The notes below the pieces were generated by a model. The model did not search any database. It worked only from the letters and a program-made list of their open reading frames with translations, and had not been told where the DNA came from. Positions 23,260 to 35,418 of a DNA stretch of 64,000 nucleotides are shown one piece after another. A program made the position numbers and the translations under genes. Position 1 is the first letter of the stretch; each line of letters starts with the position of its first letter. The DNA is from Monodelphis domestica (lineage: Eukaryota > Chordata > Mammalia > Didelphimorphia > Didelphidae), in assembly GCF_027887165.1 (NCBI RefSeq), contig NC_077233.1, positions 226,262,872 through 226,326,871 of the forward strand, read 5' to 3'.

Positions 23260-24610
23260 GGGATTATAGCAACAGAAGATCATTGTGAAAATCAAGTAAG
23301 ATAATGCAGTTGCAAACTAAATTCTTATTATCAATTCTATTTCAGCTCCTATTAGAGGAAAAAGAAACCCTGGATCTTAAAAAGAGTCATGTGCAGGTGA
23401 TAGATGGCAATTAAAACTTTCATCAAAGGAACTTCTGAGGATGAGCCTTTCGGGGTAAATGGCGTGTCTTGTGTGGCTCTTGGTGCTGTCCTAGCTCTTG
23501 GCACTTACTGTCCTATATGGGGCTGGCTAATGTCAATTTTTCGGCCCAGCATCACATAGGACTGTGAGGTGACAATAATGAATGCATTCGTTATCAAAGG
23601 AAAAGCAGGAGGGGTGGGAGGGAAGCCCTTGCAGAGAAAGGGCTTTGTCCTCTTCAGATAAGAGACTCAAGAGACTGTCCCTTAATACAGCTTTTATAGT
23701 AATGGTTCAGTGTGGCTGGACTAAGGGCAGGAAATTGATTGATGGATGGAGGCTGAATTCTGACAGCATCTCAGTGACTTTGGATAGTCATCATAACCTT
23801 ATCTTTACCCTGCACACCAAAAAAAAAGAGAAGGGAGGATGTAAGGAGCAGAGATTCCATGAGGGTGGACTGCGCATTCCAGCTAAAAGGTTATTTGGAA
23901 TAAAACCCAACAAATGCCAATTCAAAAAAAATTTATTTTTTAAATTGCTGTCCACACCCAATTCTGGGGATTATGAAAATCACATAGGTGACAAGGGATG
24001 CTTTGTTCTCAGTTATTGGATTTTTCTAAGGCCATTTTCTGATTCAGAAAGCACAGGAAGAGCAATTTGGACACAAGGCTAAAAAGAATTCTACCAAATT
24101 CTTATTTCTCCTCCTAATGCTGACTTTTTCTGTGGCCTTGGGAGATTTGTACAGAATCCTTCCATGCAAAACTTTTTCTCATCTCTAAAAGTGGAATTTG
24201 CCAAAGCCAAGACTTGGGGAGAGGCTCAACCCTGCTTTGGAGAGCTTTTAGAAATGCCTTCCCAGAGAAGTCATTGTTGGAGTCAGAAGGATGCAGATGA
24301 AAGCATCCTATCTTTCATATCAGTATATCTATGATTGGGAGTGGGCGGGTTATGTGTGTGTGTGCTAGTACAACAATGACCAATATGGAAGTGTATTTTG
24401 CATGATCAGAAAAATAATTTTTTTCAAAAATGTCCTCAGCAAACTAAAACGTAACCTTTACTTTCTGTCACCACCCTCCTCACCTTAAAACTTTTGCTGT
24501 TTCCCAGTTGTGTCTAAGATTAAATATACAATCTTCATCCAGATATTTAAAGACCTTTAGGATCTAATTCCTCACATCTTTACAGTCTTATTTCTGGGTT
24601 TAATCATGTA
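23260..24610. other. Single-copy DNA; possible conserved element; no gene
   Basis: The open frame 23582-24082 (166 codons, plus) is the longest outside TRRAP and the L1s, but its translation is low in order, lacks a domain and ends in repeat-poor AT-rich DNA. It is treated as chance. The part 23420-23780 has even composition and several GATA/TAAT/CAAT-type motifs and could be conserved noncoding DNA. This is a guess from appearance. Confidence 0.35.
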
Positions 24611-24889
24611 AGCATGTGGCTGAAGTGGGAAGAGGTTTCTGGAATCAAGGAATTGCACAGTTGAGTTGTCAGAGGAACAAGCATGGTGTTGTCTACATTA
24701 ATATTGGAAGCCTGATAGTGACGGCTGGTAAGTGGAGAGGAAAATTGAAACCAGGTACTGAAGTCACTGAAAAAGATAGAAGAATAAAGTTGAGAATGTT
24801 GGCTGATGACAACAGGAATGTAAAGAGAATGATTCAAATATACTGTATGGTTCTCTGTTCCTCTGGTGGAATAGACAGATGAGAACAAT
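24611..24889. other. Unclassified segment before an RTE-like tail
   Basis: Purine-rich DNA directly upstream of the RTE-like 3' end. It may be part of the same element. Open frames on either strand (24616-24882, 24604-24936) have no domain. Confidence 0.3.
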
Positions 24890-25168
24890 TTGTTCCAGTG
24901 GCCAAAAAGGTGGCTGAAGCAGGCACTGTGGTGCATTTAGAGCTTGGGCAGACACTGAAGAAGCAAAGGTCACCTACTGCATCCTGGACCATTGCCAGAC
25001 ATCCTGACTTTTGTCTTGTTCCTAGTCTTGGATGGATTTGAAAGAGACAAAATGAGGCTAAGGTAATCATACAACTCTACCTCACTTAAATCCAATTCAC
25101 AGCCAAGTCAAGACATCATCCCCTGATGTCACTGGTCCTCTTTGAAAACGAAGGACAAACACCAATAG
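24890..25168 (+). mobile_element. RTE-type LINE/SINE 3' end
   Basis: The sequence from GCATTTAGAGCTTGGGCAG through CCATTGCCAGACATCCTGAC and CAAGTCAAGACATCATCCC ends in CTTTGAAAACGAAGGACAAAC. This ordered block is recalled as a common marsupial RTE-derived 3' end. No coding part is left. Confidence 0.6.
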
Positions 25169-25789
25169 TTGTCTGAAGACGGAAGTTTTTGAAGGACGAC
25201 AATAGTGTAATAGTCTAAAAATGGAATCAGGAGAAAGGAATATTTTCTCCTTTCTTTTTAGCCCTATGAATCAGGGGAAGTGGAAGCAGGAGCTACCAAT
25301 GGAGAGAACTGAAAGAGATTTTTAAAGTAGTTGCAAGTTTCAATTAAAGGGAGGAGGAAAAAAGAATACTGGTTGAAAAGTTAGACTACATAGGGAAGTT
25401 TGTTGATAACAGGATATCAGAGGGTGCAATGTAATGAGCTAGTTTGGGAAAAAGAGAAGCAAAGGCTGAGAAAGAGATAATATGTATGCTGTTAAAATCT
25501 TAATGTTAAAATAAAATGTTAAAATAACAAGAATGGATGCACAGGATAGGAAAATCCATAAATAAAGAGTGAATTGGGATTGCATATCCACCTGTAGGAC
25601 TGAGCTAATAAAAGATTTGCATATAAAATTTGGAACGCTGGTGTTGTGTGATGTCTTCTACAAGTTTCCTCCTCAAAGTGTGCTTCAGATCCTCAATTTA
25701 GGCAGCCACTTAAGTCTTAGGGCTCTAGGTTCTAGACTTTAGGACTCTGTGGGGCTTATCTCATTCAACCCAGGCCCAAGTTTTAACCA

Positions 25790-26050
25790 ATAAATCAACA
25801 AACACTTATAAAACATCTGCTATTTTTTAGACACTGTCCTAGGCTCACAGGATACAAGACAAATTAATGGGGCTTTCCCCTGCAGGAGTTTACATTCTCT
25901 TGAGGGGAACAACAATCGCACATCTAAATATATTACAAAACACATTCAAAGTAAAGAGAGAGAGACATTCACAGGGAGGTCTGGGAATGTCCTCATATGG
26001 ACAGTGGCATTTTAGCTGAGCATTGAAGAAAGTTTGGGGATCTAAAAAGC
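25790..26050 (-). mobile_element. L2 LINE 3' end fragment
   Basis: The plus strand has AATAAATCAACAAACACTTAT, AGGAGTTTACATTCTCTTGAG, and GGCATTTTAGCTGAGCATTGA, the L2 3' region in reverse complement. Diverged. Confidence 0.7.
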
Positions 26051-26526
26051 AGAAACAGAATTTCAGAAAACTAGCACATTCACACATAATCAGCTCCCCC
26101 CCCAAAAAAATATGAATACACTGATGTGAAAGATAGGATGCTTTGATCCACATCTATCTAATTCCAACAGTTTGTTCTCTGGGAACTTATTTCTTTTTTT
26201 TTTATTTGATCATTTCCAAGCATTATTCATTAAAGACATAGATCATTTTCTTTTCCTCCCCCCCACCCCCCATAGCCGATGCGTAAATCCACTGGGCATT
26301 ACATGTTTTTTTGATTTTAACCCATTGCTATGTTGATAATATTTGCATTAGAGTGTTCATTTAGTCTCTCCTCTGTCATGTTCCCTCAACCTCTGTATTC
26401 AGGCACTTGCTTTTCCTCCGTGTTTCTACTCCCACAGTTTATCCTCTGCTTATGAATAGTGTTTTTTTCTCCTAGATCCCTGCAAATTGTTCAGGGACAT
26501 TACACCGCCACTAATGGAGAAGTCCA

Positions 26527-29500
26527 TTACGTTCGATTATACCACAGTATATTAGTCTCTGTGTACAATGTTCTCCTGGTTCTGCTCCTCTCGCTCTGCA
26601 TCACTTCCTGGAGGTTGTTCCAGTCTCCATGGAACTCCTCCACTTTATTATTCCTTTTAGCACAATAGTATTCCATCGCTGACATATACCACAATTTGCT
26701 CAGCCATTCCCCAATTGATGGGCATCCCCTCGTTTTCCAGTTTTTGGCCACCACAAAGAGTGCAGCTATGAATATTTTTGTACAAGTCTTTTTGTCCATT
26801 ACCTCTTTGGGGTACAGACCCAGCAGTGCTATGGCTGGATCAAAGGGTAGATATTCTTTTGTCGCCCTTTGGGCATAGTTCCACATTGCCCTCCAGAATG
26901 GTTGGATCAGTTCACAAGTACACCAGCAATGAATTAGTGTCCCCACTTTGCCACATCCCCTCCAGCATGCATTACTTTCCTTTGCTGTTATGTTAGCCAA
27001 TCTGCTAGGTGTGAGGTGATACCTCAGAGTTGTTTTGATTTGCATCTCTCTGATTATAAGAGATTTAGAACACTTCTTCATGTGCTTATTAATAGTTTTG
27101 ATTTCTTTATCTGAGAACTGCCTATCCATGTCCCTTGCCCATTTATCAATTGGAGAATGGCTTGACTTTTTGTACAGTTGATTTAGGTCTATTAATTTGA
27201 GTAATTAAACCTTTGTCAGAGGTTTCTATGAAGATTTTTTCCCAGTTTGTTGTTTCCCTTCTGATTTTAGTTACATTGGTTTTGTTTGTGCAAAAGCTTT
27301 TTAATTTGATGTAGTCAAAATTATTTATTTTACATTTTGTGATTCTTTCTATGTCTTGCTTGGTTTTAAAGTCTTTCCCCTCCCAAAGGTCTGACATGTA
27401 TACTATTCTGTTTACCCAATTTACTTATCGTTTCCTTCTTTATGTTTAAGTCACTCACCCATTTTGAATTTATCTTAGTGTAGGGTGTGAAGTGTTGATC
27501 TATTCCTAGTCTCTCCCACACTGTCTTCCAATTTTTCCAGCAGTTTTTATCGAATAGTGGATTTTTGTCCCAAAAGCTGGGATCTTTGGGTTTATCGTAT
27601 ACTGTCTTGCTGAGGTCGCTTTCCCCCAGTCTATTCCACTGATCTTCCTTTCTGTTTCTTAGCCAGTACCAAATTGTTTTGATGACTGCTGCTTTGTAAT
27701 ATAGTTTAAGGTCAAGGACTGCAAGGCCCCCATCATATGTGTTTTTTTTTTCATTATTTCCCTGGATATCCTTGATCTTTTGTTGTTCCAAATGAATTTT
27801 GTTATGTTTTTTTCTAAATCAGTGAAGAAGTATTTTGGTAGTTCAATGGGTATGGCACTAAATAGGTAAATAAGTTTGGGTAGGATGGTCATTTTTATTA
27901 TATTGGCTCGTCCTATCCATGAGCAGTTAATGTTTTTCCAATTGCTCAAGTCTAGTTTTAGTTGTGTGGAGAGTGTTTTATAGTTGTGTTCATATAGTTC
28001 CTGTGTTTGTCTCAGGAGGTAGATTCCTAGGTATTTTATTTTGTCTAAGGTGATTTTGAATGGGATTTCTCTTTCTAGTTCTTGCTGCTGAGCTGTGTTG
28101 GAGATATATAGAAAAGCTGATGATTTATGTGGGTTTATTTTGTATCCTGCAACTTTGCTAAAGTTGTTGATTATTTCAATTAGCTTTTTGGTTGAATCTC
28201 TAGGATTCTTTAAGTAGACCATCATGTCATCTGCAAAGAGTGATAACTTGGTCTCCTCCTTGCCTATTTTGATGCCTTCAATTCCTTTATCTTCTCTAAT
28301 TGCTACTGCTAGTGTTTCTAGTACAATGTCAAATAGTAGAGGTGATAATGGGCATCCTTGTTTCACTCCTGATCTTATTGGGAATGCATCTAGTTTATCC
28401 CCATTGCAGATGATATTAGCTGATGGTTTTTGATATATACTGTTTATTATTTTTAGGAACGACCCTTCTATTCCTATGCTTTCTAGTGTTTTTAATAGGA
28501 ATGGGTGTTGTATTTTATCAAATGCTTTTTCTGTGTCTATTGAGATAATCATGTGGTTCTTGTTGGTTTGCTTGTTGATGTGGTCAATTATGTGGATGGT
28601 TTTCCTAATATTGAACCAGCCCTGCATCCCTGGTATAAATCCTACTTGATCATGGTGGATGATCTTTCTGATCACTTGCTGGAGTCTTTTTGCTAGTATC
28701 CTATTTAAGATTTTTGCATCTATATTCATTAGGGAGATTGGTCTATACTTTTCTTTCTCTGTTTTTGACCTGCCTGGTTTTGGAATAAGTACCATGTTTA
28801 TGTCGTAAAAGGAGTTTGGTAGAACTCCCTCTTTGCTTATTATGTCAAATAGTTTGTATAGTATTGGGATTAACTGTTCTCTGAATGTTTGATAGAATTC
28901 ACTGGTGAATCCATCAGGCCCTGGGGATTTTTTCTTAGGAAGTTCTTTGATGGCTTGTTGGATTTCATTTTCTGATATGGGATTATTTAAGAATTCTATT
29001 TCTTCTTTTGTTAGTCTAGGCAGTTTGTATTTTTGTATATATTCATCCATATCACCTAAATTGGTGCATTTATTGCCATATAATTAGGCAAAGTAATTTT
29101 TAATGATTGCCTTAATTTCCTCTTCATTGGAGGTGCTATCCCCCCTTTCATCTTTGATGCTGTTAATTTTCTTTTCTACCTTCCTTTTTTTAATTAGATT
29201 GACCAGTACTTTGTCTATTTTGTTTGTTTTTTCAAAGTACCAGCTTCTTGTCTTATTTATTAAATCAATAGTTCTATCACTTTCGATTTTATTAATTTCT
29301 CCCTTAATTTTTAGGATTTCTAGTTTGGTTTTCTGCTGGGGGTTTTTAATTTGATAGCTTTTTAGTTTTTTCATTTGCATTTCCAATTGATTGATCTCTG
29401 CTCTCCCTAGTTTGTTAATATAAGCATTCAGGGATATGAATTTACCTCTGATTACCGCTTTGGCTGCATCCCAAAAGGTTTGAAAGGATGTCTCGCCATT

Positions 29501-30327
29501 GTCATTTTTCTCGATGAAATTATTGTTTCTATGATTTCTTCTTTAACTAAATGGTTTTGGAGTATCATATTGTTTAATTTCCAATTAGTTTTTGATTTGG
29601 TTTTCCATGTACTATTACTAATCATTATTTTCATTGCCTTGTGATCTGAGAAGGCTGCATTCATTATTTCTGCTTTTCTGCATTTGTGTGCTATGTTTCT
29701 GTGACCTAATGTATGGTCAATTTTTGTGAATGTGCCATGTGGTGCTGAGAAGAAGGTGTATTCCTTTTTATCCTTATTTATTTTTCTCCATATGTCTATT
29801 AATTCTAATTTTTCTAAGATTTCATTCACTTCTTTTACCTCTTTCTTATTTATTTTTTTATTTGATTTATCTAAATTTGATAATGGTTGGTTTAAGTCTC
29901 CCACTAATATGGTTTTACTGTCTATTCCTTCTTTCAATTCTCCTAGTTTCTCCATTAGAAATTTGGGTGCTATATTATTTGGTGCATACATGTTGATTAA
30001 TGATATTTCCTCATTGTCTAAAGTCCCTTTTAACAAAATATAATTACCTTCCCTGTCCCTTTTGATCAGGTCTATTTTTGCTTTGGCTTTATCAGATATC
30101 ATGATTACCACTCCTGCCTTCTTTCTGTCAGTTGAGGCCCAAAAGGTCTTACTCCATCCTTTAATTCTGACCTTGTGGGTGTCAACCCGCCTCATGTGTG
30201 TTTCTTGAAGACAACACATGGTAGGGTTTTGGATTCTAATCCATTCTGCTATTCGTCTACATTTTATGGGTGAGTTCATCCCATTCGCATTCAAGGTTAT
30301 GATTGTCATTTGTGGACTCCCTGGCAT
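26527..30327 (-). pseudogene. L1 ORF2 (endonuclease/reverse transcriptase), broken
   Basis: The endonuclease half is open at 30327-29452 (291 codons): ITLNANGMNSP start, CLQETHMR, the VGDLNQPLS-like metal-site region, and SDHKA near the end. A stop and frame change follow, with a short open piece at 29386-29084. Reverse transcriptase is open at 29050-27659 (463 codons) with [41 protein letters not shown] and FADDM (about 28230). C-terminal pieces are 27791-27366, 27397-27146 and 27129-26527. The last carries the cysteine-rich CWRGCGKVGTLIHCWCTC segment. At least four breaks were seen. Confidence 0.95.
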
Positions 30328-30974
30328 TTTGATATCCTTCCCTAATTCTAACCTTTTCTTCTTCAGCTCTACCTTTTAGTCCAGTGATTTACTTTGAATC
30401 AGTCCCCCTTGTCCCCTCCCTTGATGTTTCCCTTTTTTAGTCCCTCCCTTTTTGTTCCCTCCCCTCCCCCCTCTCTTTCCCTCCCTTTTTGTTTTCCCTC
30501 TCCCCCTCCCCCCTTGGTTTTCCCTTCTCCCTACCCTTGTTGGGTAAGATAGAATTCAAGATCCCAATGGATCTGGATGTTTTTCCTTCTCAGAGTTGAT
30601 TTCCCTGAGATTAAGGTTTAAGTAAAAAACCCTCTCTTCCTCTCCTTCTTATAGGAGTTTTCTTCCCCTCCCCTTCCCATGTGAATCTTTGTGCAAGAAA
30701 GATTATTCTATTTGGTCTTTCTTTACCCCCTATTTATACATTACATTTTCCCCACATGTTAGTATACATAGATTGATCTAAATGTAGTCCTTATAGAAGA
30801 GAGTTTGAATAAAAGAAGAAGATAACATTTTTCTCCTTTCCCCTTTCCTTAATATTTTCCTTTTCAGGTATTCCTTGCTCTTTGTTTTTTGGTATCAAAC
30901 TTTCCACAGAGCTCTGGTCTTTTCTTTGCAAAAAATTGGAAATCTTCTATTTTGTTGAATGCCCATACTTTCCC

Positions 30975-31890
30975 TTAGAAGTATATAGTCAGTTTTGCTG
31001 GGTAGCTGATTCTTGGTTGAAGACCCAGCTCTCTTGCCTTTCTGAAGATCATGTTCCATGCCTTACAATCATTCAGAGTAGAACTTGCAAGGTCTTGTGT
31101 GACCCTGATTGGCATTCCTTTATATCTAAATTGTCTTTTTCTGGCTTTCTGTAGGATTTTTTCTTTTGTTTGGGAGCTTTGGAATTTGGCAATTACATTC
31201 CTGGGAGTTGTCTTTTGGGGTTTTAGTGTAGAAGGTGTTCTGTGAGCTCTGTCAGTGGCTGTATTACCCCCTTGTTCTAGAATCTCTGGGCAATTTTCTT
31301 TGATTATATCTTGTATCATGATGTCGAGTTTGGTGTTTATTTCTGGCTTTTCTGGGAGTCCAATTATTCTTAAATTATCTCTTCTCCCTCTATTTTCCAG
31401 ATCTGTCACCTTGTCGGTGAGATATTTTATGTTCTCTTCTAATTTCTTGGTATTTTGGCTTTGCTTTATTAATTATTGTTCTTTTGCATGATCGTTGTCT
31501 TCCAGTTGCCTGATTCTGACCTTTAAAGCCTGGTTTTCCTTTTCAGTTTGGTCACACCGGTTTTGTAGATGCGTGAATTTCTTTTGCATTATTTCCCGCT
31601 TTTCCTCCCAGAAGGCTTCCATCTTTCTGGTCATTTCTGATTCAAATTCTTCATGGGTTTGTGGAGAGTTTCCATTTCCTTTGGAAGGTTTTGGAGCATT
31701 TTCTTGTGTATCATCTTCTATTTACTCTGTATTTTGTATTTTTGCTCCATAGAATGTGTCCAAAGTCGCCCCTTTCTTCTTATTTTTCTTGAGATTTTGG
31801 GGGCTTCTGTGCTTATGTGGAGTTTGCCATCTCTGAATGGGGAGGATTAGCTTTTCTTATCTCTGTCTGGTGTTCAGAGGTTTTAGTCCT
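30975..31890 (-). pseudogene. L1 ORF1, broken
   Basis: The C-terminal two thirds form an open stretch, 31409-30975 (144 codons). It starts MTDLENRGRRDNLRIIGLPE and continues through ENCPEILEQ, a TDRAHR segment, RNVIAKFQ, SQTKEKIL and RVTQDLASSTL, the RRM and C-terminal domains of L1 ORF1p. The N-terminal coiled-coil region upstream (about 31890-31410) is recognisable but not open as one frame with it. The expected role is RNA binding and chaperoning in the L1 particle. This copy cannot make a whole protein. Confidence 0.9.
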
Positions 31891-31942
31891 GGGCAGATTG
31901 TTCATTCTATGAGCGAACTGGTTGAACTGAATATGCCTTAAA

Positions 31943-32236
31943 GCAGTGACTTTCACTGGAACTGGAACTGGAATGGAAGGATCCGGCCAGGGGGTTCCAC
32001 TCTCCCCCGGCTCTCTCTGTTTCCCTGCTGTCTGGGTGCCCCCTCGACTGGGTCGTGTTGCTTTCCAGAGGTTGCCTTCAGAATAGCTGGCCGTGAGGCT
32101 GTCTTGTCGGCCCTGAGGGTTACTGTTGTTTCAGAGGACCCTGCTCTCTGAGGGGGGAGGGGCCGCAGCTTCCTGGAGCTCCGAGGGCAGTGACTTTCAC
32201 TGGAACTTGGATGGAAGGATCCGGCCAGGGGGTTAT
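31943..32236 (-). promoter_or_regulatory. L1 5' UTR with duplicated promoter-like block
   Basis: A block of about 48 bases reading GCAGTGACTTTCACTGGAAC and ending GGATCCGGCCAGGGGGTT on the plus strand occurs at 31943-31996 and again at 32187-32234, in a G/C-rich setting unlike the rest of the window. L1 promoters lie in the 5' UTR, so the repeats may be old promoter modules. Function is inferred. Confidence 0.6.
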
Positions 32237-32599
32237 AATCTTGGGTCTAAGTTTCCCTCTGTAGCCTTGGACTCGGCACTCCTACCCCTTAGGTCTGAGT
32301 GATCTCAGGTTCTGGCTTTTGAGGGGGGCCGTACCTTTTGATCCAGGTCCAGGTCCAGAAGGAGGATTCCCAGGGTCTATGCTGTTGATCATTTTTAATT
32401 TCGGTGCCCTAGGAGCATATAGTTTGAGATAGGTAGGGAAGGGTTTCCGGAGATCTGAACTTTAGCTTTCTCTAAGCCGCCATCTTGACCGGAAGTCCTT
32501 CTAGGAAGTCATTTCTAAGAGCTCTCTATATCAGTGTTAGCTGTCTCCCCAAGCCTTGGCTTTGGCAAATTCCCCACAAAGCAAAGAGATAAGGGAACA

Positions 32600-32755
32600 G
32601 CAAAGGTTGAGATGGATAAATAGTGTCATAGAAACAATAAGCATATGAACTTGTATAGACTTCAAGAGACAGTGGAAGACAGAAGAATCTGGCATCCCAT
32701 AGATCAGGAAGAATCAGATGGAACTGAATGACTTGATGACAACAACAGTAGCATA
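32600..32755 (+). mobile_element. RTE/BovB-like LINE 3' end fragment
   Basis: AGACTTCAAGAGACAGTGGAA, AGAAGAATCTGGCATCC and a final AACTGAATGACTTGATGACAACAAC resemble the 3' ends of BovB/RTE LINEs. Only the tail is present. Confidence 0.6.
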
Positions 32756-32764
32756 TGGCATGGA

Positions 32765-32910
32765 TTTTAGTCTCTTCACAATTTGGTTGCCTTTTTCTGA
32801 ATGTTCTCCATACTATCAACACCTTTCCTAAGTGGTGGTACCCAGACATACATCTCTCTTTGGATGTGGTCTGACCAAAAAAGACTAAAGTAGGACGTTT
32901 CCTAGTTCTA
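32765..32910 (-). mobile_element. CR1/L3-like LINE fragment
   Basis: The plus strand reads TTTGGTTGCCTTTTTCTGAAT, CACCTTTCCTAAGTGG, then GATGTGGTCTGACCA, the reverse complement of the CR1 ORF2 C-terminus (HLEY/VL-RVQRRATK-like region). Very old and short. Confidence 0.55.
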
Positions 32911-33646
32911 TTCTGCACATAATAGATTCTTAATCATAATGTTTCTAGAATTGAATTGAACAAAATTTGAAATATTCTACCTAAATGGTAACCACCATTT
33001 TAATTGATTAGTTCAACAGAAAGGTGTGAAGTGTTTATGTTAAACCAACAACTGGAAAAAAAGGATCACACTAAAAAGTTATTGTATTTTTGAAATATTT
33101 CTAGACATAGCCAATGTTTAATTGATTTTTCATGGCTATACTTACTTGTTAGAAGGGAGGGATCTGTAGGGGTGGGGTCAGGGTTAGGGAATTAGAGAGG
33201 CTGTTGATAATGAAATTTTTCAAAAGAAAAAGAGCAGCAATGAAATTTATCAAACTGTACATAAGAGAGCAAAGGACAGTTCAGAAGACACAGAGAAGTA
33301 GGGTGGTACTGGAACTACCGTGATAAAGTTAACATACACTTTAAAAAAATAAGCTGAACATCATAGCAATATATAGTGTCATAGATAATCCTCTTTTCTG
33401 CCTTTTTTAAGTGAGGTAATGGTTGTATTTATTAATGTTTTAAAATTCACAATAATAAAAACAAAAGGGTTATTATTATATGCTTAACGAATGTTCTAAG
33501 TCAGAGAAGGAAATCAAAATTCTTTAGTACCAAAGAATCCATGCAGTAACATGAAAACAATAAAATAACATTGTTTTCATCACAGTATGTGATGAAACCT
33601 GGATGGGTTTTTAGCTGTTCTGAACAACTCTCAAGAGGCACAGTCC
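32911..33646. other. Unclassified AT-rich DNA
   Basis: No gene or confident repeat seen. Confidence 0.35.
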
Positions 33647-34206
33647 TTTTTTTTTTTTTGATAATTTTATTTAGTCAATTTAGAACATTATTCCTTGGTT
33701 ACAAGAATCATTTCTTTCCCTCCCTCCCCTGCCCCTACCCCTTCCCATGGTTGATGTACAATTCCCCTGGGTTTTACATGTGTCCTTGATCAGAACCTAT
33801 TTCCATGTTGTTGATGTTTGCACTAGGATGTTCATTTACAGTCTAAATCCCCAATCATATCCCCTCAACCCATGTAATCAAGCAGTTGTTTTTCTTCTGT
33901 GTTTCTACTCCCACAGTTCTTCCTCTGGATGTGGATAGCATCTTTCTCATAAGTGTCTCAGAATTGTCCGGGGTCATTGCATTGCTGCTAGTAGAGAAGT
34001 CCATTACATTCAATTGTACCACAGTGTATCAGCCTCTGTGTACAATGTTCTCCTGGTTCTGTTCCTTTAACTCTGCATCACTTCCTGGAGGTTATTCCAG
34101 TTCCCATGGAATTCTTCCAGTTCATTATTCCTTTGAGCAAAATAGTATTCCATCACCAACATATACCACAATTTGTTCAGCCATTCCCCAATTGAAGGGC
34201 AACCCT
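33647..34206 (-). mobile_element. 5'-truncated L1 LINE (3' end)
   Basis: The T-run at 33648-33659 is the A tail in reverse complement. Sequence then matches 26204-26740 of the large L1: 3' UTR, then the last part of ORF2 ending at CCCCAATTGAAGGGCAACCC. The 5' break abuts the probable LTR starting at 34207. No clear duplication. Confidence 0.9.
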
Positions 34207-34756
34207 GTAAAGGATAATTTTAGCATTGTGACCTAACTATATTAATTATTGGTCACCATGCATATCCCAAATTAAAAAAAACAAGTCAGCTGGAATTTAT
34301 GGTGATTTAATTAATATAGTGGAAAGAAATTAAGAAGAAGGAAGAAGGAAAGGGTGTAGGATTCTCCCACCTGGCTTGTGCCAGAGGCTCTAGGAAGGTA
34401 AGGTTTTGGAGAGTAAAGGAGGAAGGAATCAGCCTGAACTCCAAGAGGGCTCAGCCAAGATGCCTGAACCTGAATCAGCTCAAGGGCAAACTCACCGCCA
34501 AAACCCAGACAAATAGCTGCCACCATGCCAAGATGTCGGAATGCTTAGCACACTGCCAGTCAGTTGCCTCTCCAGGGAAAAAGGAAGGGACAGGAAGTGA
34601 CGTGCCTTATATGGACATTTTTACATCACTTTTCTGCATCTCATCTGTACCAATGAGGACTTAGCTTGACTTAGGACAGACCAGGGGTCTGTCAGCTGTT
34701 TACATCATGATGTCAAAGTCAATGTCCAATATGTCCAAATGGGGATTATTGAATCA
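34207..34756 (+). mobile_element. Probable solo LTR (endogenous retrovirus fossil)
   Basis: About 550 bases beginning TGTAAAGGATAATTTTAGC and ending GGATTATTGAATCA, with CTTATATGGACA promoter-like sequence in the second half. Size, TG...CA ends and composition suit a marsupial ERV LTR. Broken off from any internal region; old. Family not named. Confidence 0.5.
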
Positions 34757-35418
34757 ATATGAGCTCAGACAGTTCATAAGGAAAAACACTTGTACAAGAA
34801 TATTTATAGCTGCGCTCTTTGTGGTAGCAAAAAATTGGAAAAAGAGAGGATGCTCCTTGATTGGGGAATCACTGAACAAATTGTGGTATCTGTGATGATA
34901 GAATATTATTGTGCTCAAAGGAATAATAAACTGGAGGAATTTCATGTGAACTAGAACAACCTCCAGGAATTGATACAGAGTGAAAGGAGCAGAACCAGGA
35001 GAACATTGTACACAGAGACTGATACACAATGGCACAATCGAATGTAATGGACTTCTCTACTAGCAGCAATGTAATGATCCAGGACAATCCAGAGGGACTT
35101 ATGAGAAAGAATGCTATCCACATTCAGAGAAAGAACTGTGGGAAGAGAAGCACCAAAGAAAAATAACTGCTTGATCACATGGGTCGATGGGGATATGATT
35201 GAGCATGTAGACTCAAAACAATCACCCTGGTACAATTATCAATAAAAGGGAAATAAGTCTTGATCAATGATACATGTAAAACCCAGTGGAATTGCATGTT
35301 GGCTATAGGGGGTGGGGGAGGAGGGGAGGTAAAGAACATGAATCATGTGACCATGTAAAAATATTCTAAATTAATTAATTAAATAGATTTTTTCAATTAA
35401 AAAATATGAGCTCAAACA
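34757..35418 (+). mobile_element. 5'-truncated L1 LINE with TSDs
   Basis: L1 body 34772-35403, containing the last part of ORF2 (ACACTTGTACAAGAATATTTA onward) and the 3' UTR with its G-rich stretch. Flanking 15-base repeats, ATATGAGCTCAGACA at 34757-34771 and ATATGAGCTCAAACA at 35404-35418, differ at one base. It is a clear, fairly young truncated insertion, lying in opposite orientation to the L1 end at 33647-34206. Confidence 0.93.

Larger units (their letters stand above)
26194..32498 (-). mobile_element. Full-length L1 LINE (inactive)
   Basis: A complete-length L1 on the minus strand. The 5' end at about 32498 reads GGACTTCCGGTCAAGATGGC, then a G/C-rich 5' UTR (to about 31900), ORF1 (about 31890-30970), a pyrimidine-rich inter-ORF spacer (in plus strand, 30330-30560), ORF2 (about 30327-26527) and a 3' UTR ending in an A tail at 26194-26203. 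Imperfect flanking repeats (plus strand TTCTCTGGGAACTTATTTCT at 26174-26193 and TTCTAGGAAGTCATTTCT at 32499-32516) look like a worn target-site duplication. It is the best preserved L1 here, but ORF2 is interrupted several times, so it is not competent. Confidence 0.95.

Noticed and set aside
23582-24082. 166-codon plus-strand open frame
   Set aside because: No recognisable domain, no splice context, runs through AT-rich DNA with a lysine-rich translation. Best explained as chance in unique sequence.
24604-25070. Overlapping minus-strand open frames
   Set aside because: Antisense shadows of an RTE-like 3' end and adjoining unclassified DNA.
26459-26996. Plus-strand open frames over the L1 end
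   Set aside because: Antisense shadows of L1 ORF2; the minus-strand frame carries the recognised motifs.
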